A stretch of 42,713 nucleotides of DNA from Spirosoma luteum DSM 19990. GTDB lineage: Bacteria > Bacteroidota > Bacteroidia > Cytophagales > Spirosomataceae. Below, in pieces: positions 32,384 through 40,200 of the stretch (positions are counted from its first letter, which is position 1; every line of letters starts with the position of its first letter). The notes under the pieces are model-generated. The model was not told the DNA's origin, did no database searches, and saw only the letters and a program-made list of their open reading frames with translations. Location of the stretch: positions 171-42,883 of the forward strand of contig NZ_KB893290.1 of assembly GCF_000374065.1 (NCBI RefSeq), given 5' to 3'. The position numbers were made by a program, and so were the translations under genes.

Positions 32384-33964
32384 TTAGTAGCGGATCTCGG
32401 TGGGTTTGTTGCTGTACACGATAAGCTCCTGTAGCCGCAGGGTGTAGTCCTTGTCGGGATTCTGCACCTTTAGCCGGACGGTGTGCTTACCGGGCGTTAA
32501 CTGGTATTTCCAGGTCAGTTCGTGCCGACGACGGGTAAAGCTGGCGGGCAACGTCACCGTTTCCAGTTTCTGCCCATCAACGTACACGTCCATCGTGTAC
32601 GAAAAGTCGCTTTCGTAGCGGCCGTTCGACTGGTTTTTGGGCGTTGCCTGACCCAGAACAACGAAGCCGTTCCCCTCGAAATCAGCGGTGTATTCATCAG
32701 TCAGATCTTTATTGACCCGGCGCTTTTCGGTCGGATAGTGACTGGTAAAGCTTTGTTCGAGCCGGACGGGTTTAGGAGTTTGTACGGCAATGGTCACCTG
32801 ATCGCCGGTTACCTTGCCCCCGCTGCGCTCAATTACCTGAAGCGCGTGCTTCATCCCGATACCGTACACGTCGTTGAGCGACATGGTCGTGTACTTAAAG
32901 TCGATGTCTTCGGCTTCTTTCAGGCCCAGCTTCCAGTAAGCCGGAATGTTGTCGTAGCCCAGCATGGTGCCCAGAATCCCCCCCGCCGATGATGGGTTAC
33001 AGTCGGAATCCTGCCCGGCGCGGGTGCTGATCTGCATGGTTTTGGTATAGTCGCCCTGGCCGTACAACAGGCCCAGCACGATGTAAGCCGCGTTCACCTT
33101 GGCATCGATGTTGAACGGCACAAACACCCCGTCCGGACAGCCGATATCGTCCGACCATTTACGCTGCACTTCATACCAGGTGCGTTTCCAGTCGTTCGGG
33201 TACTGGTCGTGCCACTTGATCACGTCGGCAATGCACTGATAAAAGGTACTCTGGGCCGGAACGGTTTTCAAGCCCTCGCGCACAACATAATTCACATCGT
33301 CGCTCACGAAAGCCAGCGCATACAGGGCTCCCACGTATACCCCACCGTACCAGCCGTCGCCGTAGTTCATGATGTGCCCGATGGGGTCGCCAATCTGCAC
33401 GGCCGTGTTGGGCATGCCGGGAGCCATCAGCCCCGAAAAATCCGCTTCGATCTGGAAGTCAATATCGTCGGCGTGGGGGTTGTTGAGCCAGTGGCCCGAT
33501 TCCGGGGCTTCCATCCCGTTGAGAATGTTGTAGCGACCCGCCTGGTTGGCGTGCCAAAGCATATAGTCGGCTTTGGCAAACGCATTGGCGTGTTCGCTCA
33601 CGGGCGCATCCAGTCCCTTTTTCTCGAACACATCCACAAACGTCAGGTCCATGTACAGGTCGTCGTACAGGCCAAAATTCTCGACCATCGTTTTCCTGAT
33701 GTAGCCGTCGTACCACGGAATCGGCTGGTAATCGTTGATCATGGTCCCGTTGAACCGGAATTCGGTGGGGCCGCCAAACGTAACGCCAATCACCTGACCA
33801 GCCCAGCCGCCTTTGATTTTGTCCTGTAGTTTGGCTTTGGCCATCGTGACCGTAGCGGGCGGGGTGCGGTACGGGCGGGGCGCGGGAACAAAAGACAGCA
33901 ACGCCAGCAGAGGGAGCACTACATAACTTCGTTTCATTGGTTTCATTTGAAGATCAGGTTTCAT
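32384..33964 (-). CDS. Exported ADP-ribosylglycohydrolase-family protein with C-terminal beta domain
   Basis: A 526-residue protein. It starts at an ATG that overlaps the ribokinase stop (ATGA). Internal Mets at residues 7 and 10 begin the real signal peptide (MKRSYVVLPLLALLSFVPAP). The catalytic helical domain, about residues 45-390, keeps the binuclear metal ligands. Asp101 and Asp102 lie in GLYDDLYMDLTF, and Asp319 and Asp321 in AGQDSDCNPSSAGGILG. The last 130 residues look like a beta-sandwich (ADFEGNGFVVLGQA, WKYQLTPGKHTVRLKV), possibly carbohydrate binding. The family cleaves N- or O-glycosidic bonds of ADP-ribose. Export implies an extracytoplasmic ribosyl substrate. Confidence 0.85.
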   Translation of the reverse strand: MKPDLQMKPMKRSYVVLPLLALLSFVPAPRPYRTPPATVTMAKAKLQDKIKGGWAGQVIGVTFGGPTEFRFNGTMINDYQPIPWYDGYIRKTMVENFGLYDDLYMDLTFVDVFEKKGLDAPVSEHANAFAKADYMLWHANQAGRYNILNGMEAPESGHWLNNPHADDIDFQIEADFSGLMAPGMPNTAVQIGDPIGHIMNYGDGWYGGVYVGALYALAFVSDDVNYVVREGLKTVPAQSTFYQCIADVIKWHDQYPNDWKRTWYEVQRKWSDDIGCPDGVFVPFNIDAKVNAAYIVLGLLYGQGDYTKTMQISTRAGQDSDCNPSSAGGILGTMLGYDNIPAYWKLGLKEAEDIDFKYTTMSLNDVYGIGMKHALQVIERSGGKVTGDQVTIAVQTPKPVRLEQSFTSHYPTEKRRVNKDLTDEYTADFEGNGFVVLGQATPKNQSNGRYESDFSYTMDVYVDGQKLETVTLPASFTRRRHELTWKYQLTPGKHTVRLKVQNPDKDYTLRLQELIVYSNKPTEIRY

Positions 33965-34926
33965 CTGGACAGTAAGGGCAAAGCCTCGACTTCTGAGCGA
34001 TGGGGCATCGATGCCTGTGCGCCCATGCGGGTAACCGAAATGGCCGCAGCTTTACAGGCGAACGATACGGCGTCGAACAGGCTCTTCCCTTCGGCCAGGG
34101 CTACCGCCAGAGCTCCGTTGAAACAGTCGCCAGCAGCCGTAGTATCAACAGCCGTTACGGGCGGAGCCGCCACCAGTTTAGTTTCTGCGCCGGAGTCTGT
34201 AGACACGTAGGCACCTCGTGAACCGAGCGTGATAACCACGTTGGGTACCCCCGCATCGTGCAGGGACCGGGCGGCCTGGCGGGCGGTAGTTTCGTCGGTA
34301 ACGCGAACACCGGTGAGCAGCTCGGCTTCGGTTTCGTTGGGCGTAATGGCATACAGGCAGGCCAGCACGGCGGGGTCGACGGGCTGCGCCGGGGCCGGGT
34401 TAAGCACCACCCGCATTCCTTTTTCGGAACACGCCCGGATGGCGTAGACCACGGTCGGCATGGGCGATTCCAGTTGAAGCAGGGCTACCGTATGGACGGG
34501 GTTGGTAATAGAAGCCAGGGCGGTGGCTACCTGCTGCTCACTCAGCCGGGCGTTGGCCCCGGAGGCTACCATGATGCTATTTTCACCCCTGCTGTCTACG
34601 CCAATCAGGGCCACGCCCGAGGGTGCGTCGGCATCGGTGGTCACGAAATCGCCCCGGATGCCCTCCCGCTCGAACTGCTCCAGGGCCTGCCGGCCAAATA
34701 CATCATTCCCCACGTTGGCCACAAACGTTATTGAAGTGGTCTCCCCGCGTTCGGAACCAGGCAGAGCCGCCAGCCGGGCTGCGGCTACAGCCTGATTGGC
34801 GCCCTTACCACCGGGATTCATCAGAAACGTACCGCCAAGTACCGTTTCGCCGGGGTCGGGCAACCTGTCGGCTTTAATTACCATGTCGGTATTGGAGCTA
34901 CCGATTACACATACCGCAGGGGCCAT
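33961..34926 (-). CDS. rbsK: Ribokinase (PfkB family)
   Basis: The enzyme phosphorylates ribose to ribose 5-phosphate. The likely start is the ATG at 34926 (MAPAVCVIGSSNTDMVIKAD). An ATG at 34971 would add 15 unconserved residues. The PfkB signatures are GGKGANQAVAAARL near residue 40 and DTTAAGDCFNGALAVAL near the C-terminus with the catalytic Asp268. GSSNTDMVI and PGETVLGG are ribokinase-specific substrate residues. At 321 residues it is slightly longer than E. coli RbsK. It is the first gene of the operon and overlaps the next gene by four bases. Confidence 0.9.
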   Translation of the reverse strand: MAPAVCVIGSSNTDMVIKADRLPDPGETVLGGTFLMNPGGKGANQAVAAARLAALPGSERGETTSITFVANVGNDVFGRQALEQFEREGIRGDFVTTDADAPSGVALIGVDSRGENSIMVASGANARLSEQQVATALASITNPVHTVALLQLESPMPTVVYAIRACSEKGMRVVLNPAPAQPVDPAVLACLYAITPNETEAELLTGVRVTDETTARQAARSLHDAGVPNVVITLGSRGAYVSTDSGAETKLVAAPPVTAVDTTAAGDCFNGALAVALAEGKSLFDAVSFACKAAAISVTRMGAQASMPHRSEVEALPLLSR

Positions 34927-35036
34927 ATAGTTGCAGGAATAATTTAGGACAAACCTATTAAATTTTTGCATTAAATAAATGCCCTGTTTTTAGCATATCC
35001 TACGTTACTAACGAATATATTGTTAATAAAAAGTAG

Positions 35037-35195
35037 TTATCTAAGGCTAACAATGCCGTTGAGGTATATATAAACGGTAACCTGCAACGAAGCTACGGAT
35101 ACTACCTGCCCACGAACAGCACTTCTCTGACGGCGTTTCTCGGCACGACCTACCACGCCAACGAGGGACCGTTCCCTCACTTTTTATGGCTTTGA
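35037..35195 (+). pseudogene. Possible coding remnant (LamG-like beta segment)
   Basis: Between the ribokinase start and the ferritin-like gene a 52-codon open frame follows a TAG and ends in TGA at 35193. It has no start codon. Its translation is protein-like: it starts LSKANNAVEVYINGNLQRSY, then GYYLPTNSTSLTAFLGTTYH. The VEVYINGNLQ and LGTTYHANEG pieces resemble a concanavalin-like domain tail. Such a short stretch could be chance, so this is a weak call. The rest of the 350-base gap holds no recognised feature. Confidence 0.3.
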
Positions 35196-35275
35196 AATCA
35201 GATTTGCCTGCCTGCCAGTTTTTCTGAAAAGTTTTTGGATTGAGGTTAATTACACAACAAATTTCTCTAACTCTT

Positions 35276-36034
35276 ATGGAAAAACTTAATGAACAGCAAC
35301 CCGTAAAAAGCAGGCCAACGATTCCGGCTATTCCATCGGTAGAACGACGGATGTTCATGCGTCAGCTGGGACTGACGGCGGCCTCCGTTACGGCACTGAT
35401 GACGGCCTGCACCCGCGAAGTAACGGATGTTAACCCCGTAACCGGTCGTGCATCGGCCCGGATGGGGGCGTCGGTACTACCAGATGGGACCATTGATCTG
35501 GGCTCCGGTGATATTGGTATTGCCAATCTGGCTTACTCACTGGAACAACTGGAAACCGCCTTTTACGCAACCGCCCTCGAAAGGGCAACTGGCCTGAGTG
35601 CACAGGATCGAAAAGTACTGGAAGAATTACACGACCACGAATTGGTACACCGCGAATTTTTCAAGGGGATTCTAACCAACAATGCCATTCCAATGCTGGA
35701 GTTCAATTTCAGCAACATCAATTTCAACGATCGGTATGGGGTGTTCGATGCGGCTCAACAGTTTGAAAATTTGGGGGTAGCAGCCTATAACGGTGCCGGA
35801 CCTTTGCTGGAGGATGTGGAAATGCTCAAACTGGCGGGTAAAATTGTTTCGGTTGAAGCCAGGCACGCTACGCTTACCCTGAATATGCTTCGGCCCAAAA
35901 CGTATTTTTCTCTGGGCCACGAACTGATCGATGTGCTGGGCCGCGACTGGTTCAGAACGCCCGTTGAAGCCGCGATGAAGGCCCAGCCTTTTATCAAACA
36001 GAAACTTAGTGTAGCTAATCTCCCAACCTATTAA
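35276..36034 (+). CDS. Tat-exported ferritin-like domain protein 1
   Basis: A 252-residue protein whose N-terminus has a twin arginine at 24-25 (ERRMFMRQLGLTA) and a hydrophobic stretch ending MTAC, a possible lipobox. The mature part is a four-helix ferritin-like domain (PF13668 type). The carboxylate/histidine sites appear as LEQLETAFYATAL, LHDHELVHREFF, FENLGVAAYNGAG and VSVEARHATLTLNML. These would form a di-metal centre. Metal storage, oxidase or other function is not established. It is followed after 12 bases by a second, related gene, so the two form an operon and could form a heteromer. Confidence 0.82.
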   Translation: MEKLNEQQPVKSRPTIPAIPSVERRMFMRQLGLTAASVTALMTACTREVTDVNPVTGRASARMGASVLPDGTIDLGSGDIGIANLAYSLEQLETAFYATALERATGLSAQDRKVLEELHDHELVHREFFKGILTNNAIPMLEFNFSNINFNDRYGVFDAAQQFENLGVAAYNGAGPLLEDVEMLKLAGKIVSVEARHATLTLNMLRPKTYFSLGHELIDVLGRDWFRTPVEAAMKAQPFIKQKLSVANLPTY

Positions 36035-36046
36035 TTCAGCCATCGT

Positions 36047-36859
36047 ATGAACTTATTTGCCATCTTATCGGACATTGAAAAACGCGACGCTGAAGCCTAC
36101 GAACGAATCGCATTTTCGCGTCGTAAATTACTGAAAACAACGGCGTATGCCGCTGTTGGCACCACTACCTTACTGACTACTACGCTCAATAAAGCCTTTG
36201 CTGCCAACAGCGAAGTGGTAGATGTATTCAACTTTGCCCTGCTGCTGGAGTACCTGGAAGCTGAGTTTTACGCGATGGGCCTGGCCAGGCCGGGACTTAT
36301 TCCGGAAAGCGACCGGATGGTGTTCATGAAAATTGGTGAACATGAACAACAACACGTTCAATTACTGAAGAGCCTGTTAGGTGCGGATGCCATTGCCAAA
36401 CCCATGTTTGATTTTACGGGCGGAGGGAAGTACCCAACCGTTTTCTCCGACTATCAGACTTTCCTGGTCTTATCCCAATCGTTCGAGGATCTGGGCGTAA
36501 GAGCCTACAAAGGGCAGGCACCCCGGCTAAAAGGAGACAAACAAATCCTGCAGACGGCCCTGAGAATTCACTCGGTTGAGGCCCGCCACGCAGCTGAGGT
36601 ACGGCTGATTCGTGGTTTGCGCGTCTGGGCATCGGAGCAGGAAACAGGGGGCGCACCCAAGGCCATTTATGAAGGCGAAAATCTGGTGCGTCAACACGAT
36701 TTAGTTGACCTGGTATCCGTTACCAAACCGATGATAAAACAGCAGGGAGGTAACACCGAACAGACGGATACAGAGATTGTTCGTGAATCGTTCGATGAGC
36801 CGCTAAGCAAAGAAAAAGTACTGGCTATTGCCGGTCCTTTTGTCAAGGCAACGCCGTAA
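36047..36859 (+). CDS. Tat-exported ferritin-like domain protein 2
   Basis: A 270-residue protein with the Tat motif FSRRKLLKTTAYAAVG and a cleavage site near AFAANSE. It carries the same four-helix signature as its upstream neighbour: LLEYLEAEFYAMGL, GEHEQQHVQLL, FEDLGVRAYKGQAP and HSVEARHAAEVRLIRGL. The two share the overall plan (Glu-rich helix 1, HxxH helix 2, FE(N/D)LGV helix 3, EARH helix 4) but little sequence elsewhere. It has a C-terminal extension of about 70 residues. A strong terminator follows. Folding in the cytoplasm before Tat export fits a metal-loaded protein. Confidence 0.84.
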   Translation: MNLFAILSDIEKRDAEAYERIAFSRRKLLKTTAYAAVGTTTLLTTTLNKAFAANSEVVDVFNFALLLEYLEAEFYAMGLARPGLIPESDRMVFMKIGEHEQQHVQLLKSLLGADAIAKPMFDFTGGGKYPTVFSDYQTFLVLSQSFEDLGVRAYKGQAPRLKGDKQILQTALRIHSVEARHAAEVRLIRGLRVWASEQETGGAPKAIYEGENLVRQHDLVDLVSVTKPMIKQQGGNTEQTDTEIVRESFDEPLSKEKVLAIAGPFVKATP

Positions 36860-36882
36860 AAAAGAGTAAGTAACGTTGTGGT

Positions 36883-36921
36883 AACAGCAGGGTAGCCCAT
36901 AAGCTACCCTGCTGTTTTTTT
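36883..36921 (+). terminator. Strong rho-independent terminator of the ferritin-like operon
   Basis: AACAGCAGGGTAGC (36883-36896) pairs perfectly with GCTACCCTGCTGTT (36903-36916), six-base loop, followed by seven Ts. The next 230 bases up to 37155 hold no gene. Confidence 0.95.
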
Positions 36922-37154
36922 ACCCCACCTTCAGCACTCAGTTATAAGGCTTCCAAAAGTTGAAACGTTTCGTACCCAAATTCTTTTTACGGAACGCTCA
37001 ATCACTCTCCTTTGCGGCAATCGACCCTTCCCGAATAATGGCTCAGAAACGGAGTGATTAGGTAGTACTCTGTCGAACAGCCCCACCCGTCAGTTCACCT
37101 CAGAAACAGGCCATCCGGTCCTTTTCCGCCTAAGGCCCCGCCAGATAGGTAGCA

Positions 37155-37188
37155 AAAAGGCGTGCCCATTTTACGGAGCACGCCTTTT
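37155..37188 (-). terminator. Terminator of the giant surface protein gene
   Basis: AAAAGGCGTGC (37155-37165) pairs with GCACGCCTTTT (37178-37188), loop of 12. The A-run at 37154-37158 becomes a U-tract on the minus strand, 40 bases after that gene's stop. Confidence 0.85.
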
Positions 37189-37227
37189 CCTGAATTGATG
37201 ATCAGAAACGAATGGTGTGGAGGAAAA

Positions 37228-40200
37228 CTAGTCCAGCTTGATCACTTTCAGCGTCTGACTGCCAGCCTGACCAGTGACCTGCAACAACAGCAGGCCTCCG
37301 CCCTGACGACTCACATCGAAGACTTCCCGATGCGTGCCGCTTGTGGGCTGCACCGCCCGATGCGTTACTACATGACCCAACCCGTCAGTCAGCGACACAC
37401 TCAATGCCTGCCCTTCGGCTCCACTGATCTCCACCACCAGTTCTCCGCTTACCGGGTTGCCTACCAACCGGGCCAACCACCCGCTCACGGGCTCAGCCGC
37501 CTGACGTGCGCCCGTCTGGCAGGCGGCCAGCCAGCCATAGCTGAATTGGCTGCTGACCCCGCTCTGCACCGCCCGTAAGTTGATGACCGGGTTGTCGGTG
37601 TACAGGTCCAGACTGTAGGGGCCCGGTGCCGTGGTCGGCAGCAGCTCATTGACCACCGAGAAACTCACCGGACTGCCATCCAGACCCGCGTACCGGGGAT
37701 TGAAGGTTAGTCTGCGCTGGCCCGCTGAGATGACCTCACAACTCATTGTCGTTACCCCCGTGATGCTGAAGGTACCCGATGGCGGAGGTGGAGTGCCCCC
37801 AGCCGGATTCACCGTGAGGGTAAAGCTGGTGCTCGCGCTCATGCTACCCGGATCAGTCGCCGTCACCATCACCGTCGAGACACCCGACATACTTGGCGTT
37901 CCCGAGATGGTCGAAGGAGCCACGAAGTTCAGCCCCGCGGGCAGATTACTTACCGAGAGGGTCAACTGGTTCGGCGTCTCAGCATCGGTGAACACGTTCG
38001 CTAGTGAGAGCGTGTAGGCGTTGCCCACCGTAGCCGACTGGGGTGGTACGGGACTCGCCACCGTGGGCGGAGTGTTACCCGTCGAGGAACTGCAGGCCGA
38101 GAGCCAGTTGTAGGCAAAACTGCTGGCTATGCCGCTCTGCACCGCTTTGAGGGTGATGACCGGATTGTCGGTGTACAGGTCCAGACTGTAGGGGCCCGGA
38201 TTGGTAGTGGTCGGCAACTCGTTGACCACCGAGAAGCTCACCGGTGCCCCGTTCAGGCCCGCGTACTGTGGAGTAAAGGTCAGTCGGCGCTGACCGGCCG
38301 AGAGCACCTGGCAACTCACCGTCTGCACGCTGGTGATACTGAAGGTGCCACTCGGTGGTGGAGGAGTACCCCCAGCCGGACTCACCGTCAGGGTAAAGCT
38401 GGTGCTAGCCATCATCCCCCCCGGATCGGTCGCTGTGACCGTCACCGTCGAGACGCCCGACATCGAAGGTGTACCCGAAATAGTGGAGGGGGCCACGAAG
38501 TTGAGCCCCGCGGGCAGGCCCGTCACCGACAGCACCAGGCTGTTGGGCGTCTCGGCATCGGTGAACACACCCGCCAGCGACAGCGTGTACCCGATACCCA
38601 CCGTGGCCGACTGGGGCGACACCGGACTCGCCACCGTGGGCGGGGTGTTGGCCGTCGAGGAGCTACAGGCCGACAGCCAGTTGTAGGCAAAACTGCTGCT
38701 GATGCCGCTCTGCACTGCTCTCAGGGTGATGACCGCATTATCGGTGTACAGGTTCAGGGTGTAGGGACCCGGTGCCGTGGTGGGCAGCATCTCGTTGACC
38801 ACCGAGAAGCTCACCGGACTACCATCCAGACCCGCGTAGCGGGGGGTGAAGCTCACCCGGCGCTGGCCCGCCGACACCACCTGACAACTGACCGTCGTCA
38901 CCCCTGTGATGCTGAAAGTGGCCGTGGGGGGCGGTGTTCCGGCGGCCGTACTGACGGTCACGCTGGTGGAACTGCTGCAGCCACTGGCGTTGGTGACGGT
39001 GACCGAGTAGGTGCCGGCCATCACGGTGATGCTGGGGGTGGTTTCTCCGGTGGACCAGGTCTGGGCGGTGCCTCCCGATGCGGTTAGCGTGGTCGAGCCC
39101 CCGCTGGTAACGGTCGTGTTGCCGCTGATGGTGGCCGTGGGCGGGGCGTTGACCGTCACGCTGGTAGTGGCCGTGGCCGTCTGCCCCCCACTGCTTACCG
39201 TCAGCGTAAAGCTCTGGCTACCCGAACCGCTGGTGACCAGACTCTGGCTGAAGGCGGTGGTGCTGGCTGTGCCCGTGGTGGTACTGCTGCCGTTGGTGAG
39301 CGTATAGCTGTAAGGCAGGGTGGCATTGGTAGCCGTAGCCGTAAAGGTGACAGGGCTACCCACACAAACTACATTCGGACTGGCGGCAAAGTCAGTGATG
39401 GTAAGCGGGTTACAGTTGGCCTGCACCTCGGCTACCGACGCGCAGCCCGTTGCGTTGCCCGAGATGGTGATCCCACCCGGAGGAGGGGTAGCGATGAACC
39501 GGCAGACGCTGGCAATGGCACAGGTACTCAGCTGCGCGTTGTTGACGATTGTCAATCGTCCCCCAATACTGGTGAGCGTCTCCAGGCCGCTCAGACTCGT
39601 CAGTGCGCTGTTGCCCCGAATCACCACATCTCTTCGTACTGAGACCAAACTGCCCAACCCGGCCAGGCTGGCCAGCCTGGCGTTGTTATTGATTTCCAGG
39701 TTATAGTCCCCTCGGTCTCCAATCCTGGTTAGCCTCTCCAAACCGTTCAGGCTCGTTAGCTCACCATTGCCTTCAATCACCACCTCTCCTCCTATTACAC
39801 TTACCCTGCCCAATGCGGCTATACTGGTGAGACTGGGGTTCCTGGTAATAAACATGCCTGCATTAGACTCCACGTTTCCAATCTCGGATAGGTTAGTTAG
39901 ACCAGTCAGACTGGTCAGATCACGATTATCGGAAATTAACAGACGACCTCCAATCACACTTAAATTGTTCAGTCCGACAAGATTGATCAGTTTAGGGTTG
40001 TTGCGGATAAACAAGTCTCCGTTTCTGATTTCTCCCAGCCTCCCCAGACCGGTCAGACTGGTTAGTTCGGGATTGCCTGCAATCTCCACACCTGTCCCTA
40101 TTGAACTTACACTGCTCAGGGCGGCTAAACTGGTAATCTTAGCATTATTTATGATAAACAAAGTTCTAACAATCCGACTAAGCTTCTCCAGACCGGTCAG

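Noticed and set aside
33209..33829. A 206-codon plus-strand frame rich in His and Val
   Set aside because: Antisense shadow of the ADP-ribosylglycohydrolase gene.
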